Below, piece after piece: positions 44,741 through 52,961 of a DNA stretch of 64,000 nucleotides. The first letter of the stretch is position 1. The number at the start of each line of letters is the position of its first letter. The notes below the pieces were generated by a model. It saw only the letters and a program-made list of their open reading frames with translations. It was not told where the DNA came from and made no database searches. The translations under genes were made by a program, and so were the position numbers. The stretch is from Thermohalobaculum sp965247385 (GTDB lineage: Bacteria > Pseudomonadota > Alphaproteobacteria > Rhodobacterales > Rhodobacteraceae), in contig CBDFHG010000007.1 of NCBI GenBank assembly GCA_965247385.1, positions 1,054,001 to 1,118,000 of the forward strand, read 5' to 3'.

Positions 44741-45024
44741 CCCGCGTCGTCATCGAATGCGCCGATAATCCGGCCTTCATGGGAGGACTGGACGATGGCG
44801 CGTTCAAGCTGATCGTCACTTCGCCACCCTACAATCTCGGCAAGGCATCCCTGGCCGCCAAACCGGAGCAGCGCGTTGTTGAAATCGTGCATCCGTCCTA
44901 CCAGCCGAGCAAGGTGGCGCTGGAAGAGGACATGCGAGTAGACGCCCGTTTCGAGGAAGCCGTGGACGCGCTCGCGCAGCCCGTCAGCACCCGCCACATC
45001 GCCCGTCCGAAGCCGGGCCACTAA
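44737..45024 (+). CDS. IS passenger ORF: DNA-methyltransferase-like N-terminus fused to a short unknown domain
   Basis: A 95-residue ORF. Residues 1-36 (VIECADNPAFMGGLDDGAFK, then LIVTSPPYNLGKA) match the N-terminal catalytic block of N4-cytosine/N6-adenine methyltransferases (TSPPYN). From residue 37 the sequence is different: AAKPEQRVVEIVHPSYQPSK, then EEDMRVDARFEEAVDALAQP, like a small conserved alphaproteobacterial protein of unknown function. The AdoMet-binding and target-recognition regions are missing, so methylation is unlikely. It starts at 44737 inside the transposase stop and ends 31 bp before the element's end. Confidence 0.6.
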   Translation: MTRVVIECADNPAFMGGLDDGAFKLIVTSPPYNLGKASLAAKPEQRVVEIVHPSYQPSKVALEEDMRVDARFEEAVDALAQPVSTRHIARPKPGH

Positions 45025-45090
45025 GCGGCCTCCGGCACTTTCCTACATAATCCCCTTACAAAGGGGATTCCCAAGGCGGCAAATATATGA

Positions 45091-45744
45091 ATGATACCAT
45101 ATATGGTTATCGATTCTCTCATAGACACTCTGCGTAGCCGTTGCGCGATGTTCCCCGACATGCGCACGGGGAGCAATTTGAGCTACACTATGGCCGATAT
45201 AGGCATGGCTGCATTTTCGGTATTTTTTATGCAGAGCCCGTCCTTTTTGTCGCATCAGCGGGCGTTGGAAAAGCGTCGGGCGCGGTCGAACTGCGAGACG
45301 CTGTTCGCCATTGAGAAGATCCCTACCGACAATCATGTTCGCACGATGCTTGATCCGGTGGAACCCGATGGGCTGTTCGAGTTGTTCGGGCAAGCCCTTG
45401 ACTTGCTTGCAGGCAGAGGCGGTCTGAAGGATTTTCAGAAGCTCGGCGGACGGCTTCTGATTGCCCTTGACGGCACCGGGTATTTCACCTCGCAAAAGCT
45501 TCATTGCCCGAATTGCTCGCAGCGCAAACGCCATAACGGCGTCATGGAATATTACCACTCCATGCTCTCGGCGGCGGTGGTGGCGCCTGGCCATGATTGT
45601 GCCATGGTGCTTGAGCCGGAGTTCATCGCACCGCAGGACGGACATGACAAACAGGACTGCGAAAATGCCGCCACGAAGCGCTGGCTTTGCCGCTTCGGGC
45701 CGCGATACGCGCCTCTCGGGCCGGTCTATCCGGGCGATGATCTA
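45091..45744 (+). pseudogene. IS-A transposase, 5' part
   Basis: 218 codons: LIDTLRSRCAMFPDMRTGSN, FSVFFMQSPSFLSHQRALEK, LIALDGTGYFTSQKLHCPNC (first Asp), EFIAPQDGHDKQDCENAATK and VYPGDDL, where it is cut at the ATGATCTA target. The continuation YSRQPICESVQRVGGNFIFT is at 47956. It starts at ATG 45091 or 45103. Confidence 0.85.
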
Positions 45745-46914
45745 GTGTCCTGAGTCAGAAGTTCGCCGCATTATTTTCGGGTGTGGTTTTTAGACAGAAG
45801 CGTTTGACCGCATCAAGGATATCGTCTGCGGTTCGGACCCATTTGAAGGGTTTTGGATCTTCATTGCGAGTTTCGATGTAATCCAGGATGGCTTTTGTGA
45901 GTTCGCGCTCGCTGCGGTGAACGCCACGCTTGATCTGGCGGTCGGTGATTTCGGCAAGGAAGCGCTCGACCATGTTCAACCAGGATGCGGAGGTGGGGGT
46001 GAAATGCACATGCCAGAGGGGCCGTCTGGCCAACCAGGCACGGATCGCCGGCGTTTTGTGGGTGGCGTAGTTGTCCATGATGAGGTGGATCTCCAGATCG
46101 TCGGGAACCCGGCGTTCGATCTCCATAAGGAACTTCTTGAACTCCGAGGCCCGGTGGCGCTTGTAGCATTTGCCGATGACCTCGCCGGTTGCCGTGTTGA
46201 GGGCGGCGAACAGGGAGGTGGTGCCGTGGCGTTTGTAATCGTGGCTGCGGCGTTCGATCTGACCCGGCCGCATGGGCAGGACCGGTTGTGAGCGGTCAAG
46301 CGCCTGAATTTGGCTCTTTTCATCGACGCAGAGCACCAAGGCCCGCTCCGGCGGGTTCAGGTAAAGCCCAACCACATCGCGAACCTTGTCGATAAACCGG
46401 GGATCGGTTGAGAGCTTGAAGGTCTCCGTGCGATGGGGTTGCAGGCCAAAGGCACGCCAAATCCGTTGTACGCTGGACGTCGAGATGCGGCTCTCCCCGG
46501 CCATCATCCTGGAACTCCAATGGGTCGCGTTACGCGGCATGCTTTCAAGCGTCCGCACGATCACCGCCTCGACCTGCGCATCGGTGATCGTCCGGGGCGT
46601 GCCGGGGCGCGGCTCATCATACAGACCGTCGCTCCCCTTCTCGATGAAGCGCCGACGCCACTTGCCCACCGTCGCCGGGTCAACGCCCAAATCCCGGGCC
46701 ACCTGCTTGTTCTGCCTGCCCTCGGCGCAGGCCAGAACAATGCGCGCCCGCAGCGCCAGACCTTGAGCCGTCGTGCGCCGTGACGTCAGCGTCAGGAGCT
46801 CCTTACTCTGTTCTGGACTCAACGTGACTGGGGGCGCAGCGCGGGGCATGGAAGATCCTCCATCTCAAAATATACCTCCCCTGAATGATACCACGTATTT
46901 CTGATCCAGGACAC
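45745..46914. mobile_element. IS630-family insertion sequence (complete)
   Basis: A 1170-bp element with ends GTGTCCTGAGTCAG and, read inward from the right, GTGTCCTGGATCAG. It is flanked by TA on both sides (45743-45744 and 46915-46916), the IS630 target rule. The TA used is the last two bases of the ATGATCTA duplication of the neighbouring IS1595-like element, so IS630 arrived later. Transposase intact. Confidence 0.93.
45755..46849 (-). CDS. IS630 family transposase
   Basis: A 364-residue protein. Helix-turn-helix region: RILACAEGRQNKQVARDLGV-like, GVDPATVGKWRRRFIEKGSD. DDE domain: ALVLCVDEKSQIQALDRSQP, EIHLIMDNYATHKTPAIRAW and HFTPTSASWLNMVERFLAEI, the DDE order of Tc1/mariner-like IS630 enzymes. 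Full length and open, so the element is potentially active. Confidence 0.95.
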   Translation of the reverse strand: MPRAAPPVTLSPEQSKELLTLTSRRTTAQGLALRARIVLACAEGRQNKQVARDLGVDPATVGKWRRRFIEKGSDGLYDEPRPGTPRTITDAQVEAVIVRTLESMPRNATHWSSRMMAGESRISTSSVQRIWRAFGLQPHRTETFKLSTDPRFIDKVRDVVGLYLNPPERALVLCVDEKSQIQALDRSQPVLPMRPGQIERRSHDYKRHGTTSLFAALNTATGEVIGKCYKRHRASEFKKFLMEIERRVPDDLEIHLIMDNYATHKTPAIRAWLARRPLWHVHFTPTSASWLNMVERFLAEITDRQIKRGVHRSERELTKAILDYIETRNEDPKPFKWVRTADDILDAVKRFCLKTTPENNAANF

Positions 46915-46916
46915 TA

Positions 46917-47947
46917 GGCTCAGTTTACGAACCGTATGCACGGTTTGCGATTGCGGCGGCAAGACAGGCGCGCGGCGAAGGCTGTGGTGCCAGTTTGATG
47001 AGATGGAACCATTGCAGGTAGTTGCCGAGATATTTTGTTGCGATGCCACGGTAGCGGCGCAGGAAATCTTTCAGTTGGCTGTGGCGGCTGTTGACAGTCT
47101 GAATATGAAGGGCACCACGGACCCGTTCGCCGGCGGACAGATTGAGGGCTTCATGGCGAACACCCATTGCCGCCGCGCATGGCCGATAGCTTTGACACCC
47201 GTCGGGCACAAGCACGATGTCCCTGTCGACGACCGGGCTGATCGCCTGTTTCAGCGTGTCGGCAGTCACTGTGGGCAGAACCGTGCTGAATGTCGTGCCG
47301 CTACGGTCGGCGGCCACCGGAACCGGCACCTGTTCGCATGACAGGCCGCGCTTGCTGGCCTTGCCGCCCCGTTTGCGGGGCTTGCGTCCCAATTTGCGCT
47401 GTCCCTTATGGCTCTCCAGAACACAGGTTTCATCGACCTCGACTATCCCTTTGAGTTTTTGCGGGGCCTGCCTTGTGGCCGGCAAAAACCGGTGTCGCCA
47501 GCGAAAGGCCGTGTTGACGGCAAGGTTGCAGCGCGCCGCTGACGCCCGAACCGTTTCTCCCGCAGCCAGGCATCCGCCAAAGGTCAGCCAGCGATCTTTT
47601 GTAGGGAAGTCCGGACAAGCGGGTGCCGGTGGCCGCGTTGAATGTGCGCCGACAGTTCTTGCACTGATAGCGGCGCAGGCCACGTGCCTTGCCCCGTGAT
47701 ACTGCACCGGGTGTGCTGCAATGCGGGCAGCACCTGTCATCGTCCACCGCAAGTTCGACTGCGGCAAGCGAGGAAACCGCCTCGCACCGCCCCAAAAGCA
47801 CCGCTTCAGCCTCAGCGCGCTGCGCATCGCCGAGATTATCTATCACCGCAAGCCAGTCCTGAAAGTACTCATTATCCATTGGCATTCGCTATCTCCTTGA
47901 ACTCAAAAAGAACATACCATGAACGCATACGTTTTGTAAACAGAGCC
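46917..47947. mobile_element. Second IS1595-like insertion sequence
   Basis: A 1031-bp element. The left end is GGCTCAGTTTACGAACCGTA; the right end read inward is GGCTCTGTTTACAAAACGTA. The 8-bp duplication ATGATCTA is at 47948-47955 on the right and, beyond IS630, at 45737-45744 on the left. Inserted in the IS-A transposase gene. Its own transposase is frameshifted. Confidence 0.9.
46925..47885 (-). pseudogene. IS1595-like transposase, frameshifted
   Basis: Frame one, from ATG 47885, has the zinc ribbon CCPHCSTPGAVSRGKARGLR, RYQCKNCRRTFNAATGTRLS. Frame two continues FPTKDRWLTFGGCLAAGETV, RASAARCNLAVNTAFRWRHR, KGIVEVDETCVLESHKGQRK (first Asp), SPVVDRDIVLVPDGCQSYRP and HIQTVNSRHSQLKDFLRRYR. 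The shift lies near 47590-47600. This differs clearly from the other IS1595 element in the block. Confidence 0.85.
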
Positions 47948-47955
47948 ATGATCTA

Positions 47956-48606
47956 TATTCCCGTCAGCCGATTTGCGAGTCGGTTCAACGGGTTGGCGGC
48001 AATTTCATCTTCACCGCCAAAGCCTCCTCGCACCGCTGTCTCTACGAATGGCTCCATGGCGTCGAATTGCCGAGCCTTGAGAAAAAGCTGAAAAAGGGCC
48101 GCAGCGTCGTTACTCATCGCTACCGCTGGATGGAAGATGTTCCCCTCCGTGACGGGAAAGACGCATTGCATGTCAATTGGCTTCAGATCGAGATCATCAA
48201 CAAGGTCGGCAAGGTGACCTGCACCAACAGCTTCGTCACCGATCTGCCGGTCAACGAAGAAACCGTCGTCGAGTTGGCCACCTGTGGCCGGGCGCGTTGG
48301 AAGATCGAGAACGAAACTTTCAATACCCTGAAGACCAGGGGTTACCATCTGGAGCACAATTTCGGCCATGGCAAGGAACACCTGGCCAACCTTCTCATAA
48401 CCATGAACCTGCTCGCCTTCGCGTTCCACACGGTCTGTGACCTGGTGAGCAAGCGCTGGCATGAGGCACGTGAAGCGTTCGGCGCGCGACGGCAGTTCTT
48501 CCAGGACCTGCGGAGCATCACCGGATATCACCTGTTCACCGACCGGGGCGCGCTCATCCGCACGATGATAACCGGCGAACCGCCGCCGGAACCAAAACTG
48601 CGCTAA
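47956..48606 (+). pseudogene. IS-A transposase, 3' part
   Basis: 216 codons in the frame left open by the 5' part: YSRQPICESVQRVGGNFIFT, SSHRCLYEWLHGVELPSLEK, VVTHRYRWMEDVPLRDGKDA, and CGRARWKIENETFNTLKTRG (with the probable catalytic Glu), then HNFGHGKEHLANLLITMNLL. Joined at ATGATCTA it gives a 434-residue transposase without further damage, so it was whole when hit. Confidence 0.85.
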
Positions 48607-48693
48607 AGCACCCGCTCAAGCCTCAGCACAACACAAAAATGAGAAGACAAAACATCATCGCAGAAAATCAAACCATAATGAGAATTGCTGCCA

Positions 48694-48857
48694 GCGATCT
48701 ACACCTACCGCTGGAACCCCGGCGACGCGCTGATCTGGGACGGGCGCACTGCCGCATCGCGGGCGGCCGTGGCCATATGACGAGCACCGGACGCTCGTCA
48801 GCATCTGCGTCACGGCGCGCGACGGCGACGGGTTGGCGAGCGTTCGGTCGAAGTGAC
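48694..48857 (+). pseudogene. TauD/TfdA-family dioxygenase C-terminal fragment
   Basis: IYTYRWNPGDALIWDGR is readable, then, after a small shift, HRGRPWPYDEHRTLVSICVT and ARDGDGLASVRSK with a stop. This is the C-terminal end of TauD/TfdA dioxygenases (distal His in HRG, 2OG Arg in EHR). It begins at the right end of IS-A. The N-terminal part is not seen on the other side of the IS block, so a deletion accompanied the insertions. Confidence 0.7.
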
Positions 48858-48931
48858 AACCGGCCCGCGCTCTGCTAGCGTCCCGGGCATCGGCACCTGG
48901 CATTCAGATCACTTTGCAAATGGGGTGTACC

Positions 48932-49966
48932 ATGCTGTTCCGGCAGTTATTCGACAAGACTTCCAGCACCTATACCTACCTCATCGCCAGCCGCCAGGGC
49001 GGCGAGGCGTTGCTGATCGACCCGGTGTTCGAGCAAACCGGCCGCTATCTCAAACTGCTGGAGGAGTTGGACCTGAAGCTGGTCAAGGTGGTCGACACGC
49101 ACATCCACGCCGATCACGTCTCGGCGATGGGCTCGCTGCGTGACGCCACCCGTTGCACCACGGTGATGGGAGAGCAATCCCCGGCGGATGTGGTGTCGCT
49201 GCGGGTGCGTGACAGCGAGGCGGTGACCATCGAGGGGATTTCGTTAACGGCACTGTACACGCCAGGCCATACCTCCGAGAGCTACAGTTTCATGATGGAC
49301 GACCGGGTGTTCACCGGCGACACACTGCTGATTCGCGGGACCGGGCGGACCGATTTCCAGAATGGCGATCCTTATGAGCAGTACCACTCGCTGTTCGATC
49401 GGCTGTTGAAGCTGCCGGAGGCGACCTTCGTGTTCCCGGCCCATGATTACAAGGGCGACACGGTCAGCACGATCGGCGAGGAGAAGGCTTATAACCCGCG
49501 GCTCCAGGTTGGCTCGGCCGAGGAATACGCCGAGATCATGAATAATCTCAACCTTCCGAACCCGACCATGATGGACGTGGCGGTGCCGGAGAACCTGAAG
49601 GTCGGGCTGCGGTCCAGGGCGCAGCACCGGGTGCCGGTGGTCGAGGTTGCGCAATTGTTAGCGGGCTGGCCTGCGAGCGACTACATTCTGGTTGATATAC
49701 GCGAGAAGGGCGAGCGGCAGCGTCTAGGCAGCATTCCCGGATCGATCCATGCGCCCTATGGGCAATTCGACCAGTACTGCGGCAAGGCTGGCTCACTGGC
49801 CGGGGTGGCGAAGCAGGGCCGCATCCTTCTGTATTGCGCGGTGGGAGAGCGATCGACCCTCGCGGTGGAATTGGCCGCCGAGATGGGCTTGAGCGATTTT
49901 GCCCACATCCCCGGCGGCTTCACCGCCTGGATCAAGGCGGGCGGGCCGGTAGAGGTGGTGGGCTGA
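48932..49966 (+). CDS. Persulfide dioxygenase-like MBL protein fused to rhodanese
   Basis: A 344-residue protein from ATG 48932 (MLFRQLFDKTSSTYTYLIAS). Residues 1-235 are an ETHE1-type metallo-beta-lactamase fold: VVDTHIHADHVSAMGSLRDA, YTPGHTSESYSFMMDDRVFT, GDTLLIRGTGRTDFQNGDPY and FVFPAHDYKG. Residues 250-344 are a rhodanese domain with GRILLYCAVGERSTLAVELA, Cys in the active loop. Such proteins oxidise glutathione persulfide to sulfite, and the rhodanese passes sulfane sulfur to glutathione. The fusion suggests a sulfide detoxification step. Standalone gene with its own promoter region downstream of the IS block. Confidence 0.9.
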   Translation: MLFRQLFDKTSSTYTYLIASRQGGEALLIDPVFEQTGRYLKLLEELDLKLVKVVDTHIHADHVSAMGSLRDATRCTTVMGEQSPADVVSLRVRDSEAVTIEGISLTALYTPGHTSESYSFMMDDRVFTGDTLLIRGTGRTDFQNGDPYEQYHSLFDRLLKLPEATFVFPAHDYKGDTVSTIGEEKAYNPRLQVGSAEEYAEIMNNLNLPNPTMMDVAVPENLKVGLRSRAQHRVPVVEVAQLLAGWPASDYILVDIREKGERQRLGSIPGSIHAPYGQFDQYCGKAGSLAGVAKQGRILLYCAVGERSTLAVELAAEMGLSDFAHIPGGFTAWIKAGGPVEVVG

Positions 49967-50003
49967 TCCGGTTCACACCAAGGGTCAGGAAAACGGAGGG
50001 AGC

Positions 50004-51464
50004 ATGATGGGGGACAAACCGGAGAAACGAATTCTGATCGTCGTTCTCGACGCGCTGCGGCCCGAGTTCGTCACGCCGGAACTGATGCCCAACTTGCATG
50101 GGTTCGCGCAGCAAGGGGTGCGGTTCGCCAACAGCCGCTCGACCTTTCCGACCGAGACGCGGGTCAATCAGTCGGCGGTCACCACCGGCTGCTATCCGAC
50201 GCGCCACGGAGTTGTTGCCAACCGGTTTCCCCTGCCCGAGGCCGCCGCCAGCAGCGTTCTGGACAGCGGCAAGGACGAGGCGTTCGAGGCCGCGCTGAAG
50301 ATGCTGCCAGGCGACCTGCTGGGGGTGCCGAGCCTCGGCGAGATACTCGCGGCCCACGGCAAGCAGTTTGCCACGATCAGCGCGGGGACCTCGGGTGGCG
50401 GGCGGTTGATCAACATCACCGCCGAGCGGTACGGAAGTTTCCGGCTGGCGCTGCGCCGCCCGGAGGCGGCGGTTCCGGCGGGGGTGTTCGAGCCTGTCGT
50501 TGCGCGCGTCGGGCCGTTGCCGGAATACGGCGTGCCGGGGCTGGCCTGGAACAGCTATGCGGTTAATTGCTACCTCGATTACGTCGCGCCCGAACTGAAA
50601 CCGGATGTCATGTTGTTGTGGCTGAGCGAGCCGGATGAGAGCTTCCACTGGCACGGCATCGGCGCGCCCGAGGCAATCGGCGCGATCCGTCATATGGATG
50701 CGGAGTTCGGGCGCATCCTGTCGCGCCAGGCGGCCGAGATCAAGGCTGGATCGTTGCAGGTGGTCGCAATGTCGGATCATGGCCAGATCAGCCTGGCGGG
50801 GGGCAAACTGGATCTGGTGGCACGATTCAACGGGGCCGGGTTCAAGGCCAGCGGGTCGCCCGCTGACAACCCGGACTATGTTGTTGTCGTCCATAATGGG
50901 GGCGGTGTCTGGGTGCGGGGCTCCGATCCCGATCTGATCCGGCGTCTGGTGATCTGGTTGCGCAACCAGGATTGGTGCGGGCCGGTGTTCACGCGCGACG
51001 GCATCGAGGGGACACTGCGGCACCGCGAGGTTTGTGTCGACCACCCGCGAGCGGCGGATGTGGTGCTGGTGTTGAGTCACGATGACGGCGACAATGACTG
51101 GGGCCGGGCCGGTCGCAGCGCCAGCAATGCGCCCTACCCCGGGGGGTGTCACGGTGGGCTGAGCCAGTTCGAGCTCAATAATTTCATCGCCATGGGTGGG
51201 AGTGAATTCAGGCCGGGCGCTGTGGTCGAGACCCCGGCGGGAAATATCGATATCCTGCCGACGGTGTTGTCGGTGTTGGGAATCGATATCGACCATCCGA
51301 TCGATGGGCGAGTGCTGGCCGAGGCGGTGCTGGGGCGCGACGACCCGCAGGGCGAGGCCCGTAAACTGCAGATATCGTCGAGCAACCTGGCACAGAAGCG
51401 GACCCATCTGTCGGTGACCGAATATCAGGGCGTGCGCTATCTCGACCGCGCCTGGGCCGAATAG
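50004..51464 (+). CDS. Alkaline phosphatase superfamily phosphodiesterase (nucleotide pyrophosphatase-like)
   Basis: A 486-residue protein. The N-terminal metal/nucleophile region reads ILIVVLDALRPEFVTPELMP, then STFPTETRVNQSAVTTGCYP with the Thr nucleophile. Later metal ligands are in DVMLLWLSEPDESFHWHGIG, AMSDHGQISLAGGKL and SNAPYPGGCHGGLSQFELNN. This is the type I phosphodiesterase/NPP layout; no signal peptide is evident. It starts 38 bp after the rhodanese fusion, with GGAGGGAG close to the start, so the two are probably co-transcribed. Substrate unknown. Confidence 0.85.
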   Translation: MMGDKPEKRILIVVLDALRPEFVTPELMPNLHGFAQQGVRFANSRSTFPTETRVNQSAVTTGCYPTRHGVVANRFPLPEAAASSVLDSGKDEAFEAALKMLPGDLLGVPSLGEILAAHGKQFATISAGTSGGGRLINITAERYGSFRLALRRPEAAVPAGVFEPVVARVGPLPEYGVPGLAWNSYAVNCYLDYVAPELKPDVMLLWLSEPDESFHWHGIGAPEAIGAIRHMDAEFGRILSRQAAEIKAGSLQVVAMSDHGQISLAGGKLDLVARFNGAGFKASGSPADNPDYVVVVHNGGGVWVRGSDPDLIRRLVIWLRNQDWCGPVFTRDGIEGTLRHREVCVDHPRAADVVLVLSHDDGDNDWGRAGRSASNAPYPGGCHGGLSQFELNNFIAMGGSEFRPGAVVETPAGNIDILPTVLSVLGIDIDHPIDGRVLAEAVLGRDDPQGEARKLQISSSNLAQKRTHLSVTEYQGVRYLDRAWAE

Positions 51465-51484
51465 GCGCGCACGAGGACAAACAG

Positions 51485-51996
51485 ACACCCCAATCGCCCG
51501 CCACCGTCACCCGGCGGCCATCGGTCAGCGTGAACCCTCCGATATCGATGGCCCGGCCCCGGGCGTTCTCGGAGCGCCGCCCGCCCGCATTATTCTGCGT
51601 CCGGCAGGCATAACTGCCCATCGTCGCAACCCCGGATATTTCCGCCCCCAGATGCGTGCGCGCCTCGGGCTGGACGACACCGGTCAACCAGTCTGCCAGC
51701 CGGCACGCGGTGCGACAGCCTACCAACGCAGGTTGCAACAGGTTGATGCCAGAAACCGAAGACACCCACACCGGGTCGTTTACGCCACAGGCGAGATGCC
51801 CCACATCGATGACATCCGGCTTCGGGTTGCCGATCAGACGCGGGTCACGGCAGAGCATCACTGCCATCGTCGTCACCGGAGCCGCCTCGACGGCGGCGGG
51901 TTCATCCCGGGCGGAGCCATCCGGCCGTTCCGGCGGCAAGGGCGCGGCCAAAGCCGCGCTGCCGAGCAGGGCCAGGGCGAACCCGGCCGGGATCAT
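51485..51996 (-). pseudogene. Extensin-like family protein, C-terminus lost
   Basis: A signal peptide (IPAGFALALLGSAALAAPLP) is followed by the extensin-like core: VTTMAVMLCRDPRLIGNPKP, GINLLQPALVGCRTACRLAD, VATMGSYACRTQNNAGGRRS and ENARGRAIDIGGFTLTDGRR, ending VAGDWGV at about 51487. The frame stays open to 51208, but from there it is only the antisense of the phosphodiesterase gene. The last ~70 residues of the family, with the conserved histidines, are missing. Its start overlaps the tyrA stop. Confidence 0.75.
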
Positions 51997-52961
51997 TCCG
52001 TTTGATCTTCTTTAGCTGCGCCCTGCCTGTCACTATCCAGTTGACTGGGGCCACGGCGGCCAAAGTCGGGCGCGGGCGTGTCCTGCCCTGCCTCGATGAT
52101 TTCGCGCCGGATATCACGGGTACGGGTAAAATAATCCTGCAGATAATCGCCGTCACCGATGCGGATCGCCCGCTGCAGCAGGAACAACTCCTCGGTGAAG
52201 CGGCCCAGGATATCCAGCGTTGCCCCGCGGTTGTTCAGGAACACATCGCGCCACATGGTGGGATCGGAGGCGGCGATCCGGGTGAAATCGCGGAATCCGG
52301 CGGCGGAGAACTGGATCACCTCGCTGTCCGTGACCCGGCGCAGATGATCCGCCACGCCCACCATGGTGTAGGCGATTGCATGGGGCACATGGCTGGTCAC
52401 TGCCAGCACCAGGTCGTGGTGCTCCGGATCCATCAGGTCGATCTTTGCCCCCAGCCCCTCCCAGAAAGCGCGCAACCGCTCGACCGGTTCCGAAGGCGCC
52501 CCGGCCTGCGGCGTCAGGATGCACCAGCGATTGTCGAAGAGTTCGGCAAAACCGGATTCCGGCCCGGAATGCTCGGTGCCGGCGATCGGGTGGGCGGGCA
52601 CAAAATGCACCCCCTCGGGGATATGCGGTGCAACGTCGGCAATCAGGCTGGCCTTGACCGAGCCCACATCCGAGACGATCGCCCCCGGCTTCAGCGCCGG
52701 AGCGATCTCCGCTGTCACCGCGCCACAGACGCCGACCGGCACACACAGGATCACCAAGTCGGCTCCTGCCACCGCCTCGGCTGCGGTCTCGCAGACCCGG
52801 TCGCAAAACCCCAGTTCCATCGCCTTTGCTCGCGTTGCCGCGGTGCGCGCATGGCCGACGATTTCGCCCGCGATCCCGCCGCGTTTCGCCGCCCAGGCGA
52901 TAGAAGAGCCTTCGTGGCCCAACCCGATCAGGGTAACCTGCTGGAAAAGGGGCGCGCTCAT
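51993..52961 (-). CDS. tyrA: Prephenate/arogenate dehydrogenase
   Basis: A 322-residue protein for tyrosine synthesis, oxidising prephenate or arogenate with NAD(P). The dinucleotide motif is VTLIGLGHEGSSIAWAAKRG. Catalytic-region marks are DVGSVKASLIADVAPHIPEG, FVPAHPIAGTEHSGPESGFA (catalytic His), AVTSHVPHAIAYTMVGVADH and SAAGFRDFTRIAASDPTMWR. The C-terminal 20 residues are a charged tail. It overlaps the hisC stop by 4 bases, the usual hisC-tyrA pair of alphaproteobacteria. Confidence 0.95.
   Translation of the reverse strand: MSAPLFQQVTLIGLGHEGSSIAWAAKRGGIAGEIVGHARTAATRAKAMELGFCDRVCETAAEAVAGADLVILCVPVGVCGAVTAEIAPALKPGAIVSDVGSVKASLIADVAPHIPEGVHFVPAHPIAGTEHSGPESGFAELFDNRWCILTPQAGAPSEPVERLRAFWEGLGAKIDLMDPEHHDLVLAVTSHVPHAIAYTMVGVADHLRRVTDSEVIQFSAAGFRDFTRIAASDPTMWRDVFLNNRGATLDILGRFTEELFLLQRAIRIGDGDYLQDYFTRTRDIRREIIEAGQDTPAPDFGRRGPSQLDSDRQGAAKEDQTE

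Larger units (their letters stand above)
43670..45055. mobile_element. IS1595-family insertion sequence with passenger ORF
   Basis: A 1386-bp element. The left end is GGGGATTATGTAGGAGAGTG; the right end read inward is GGGGATTATGTAGGAAAGTG. It is flanked by the 8-bp duplication TTACAAAG and inserted in the 5' region of IS-A. It carries an intact transposase and a second short gene that starts inside the transposase stop region. Confidence 0.93.
43642..48690. mobile_element. Host insertion sequence (IS-A, DDE family uncertain) broken by three other ISs
   Basis: The outer ends are perfect inverted repeats: CAGCAATTCTCATTATGG at 43642-43659 and CCATAATGAGAATTGCTG at 48673-48690. The transposase is split into 45091-45744 and 47956-48606. 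With the three nested elements removed, IS-A would be about 1.45 kb. No target duplication is obvious: the left side meets IS1380 after 14 bp, and the right side meets a dioxygenase gene fragment. Probably an IS4-like or ISNCY element. Confidence 0.8.

Noticed and set aside
44737..45024. Functional restriction-modification methyltransferase
   Set aside because: Only the first ~36 residues match; the AdoMet-binding and target domains are absent.
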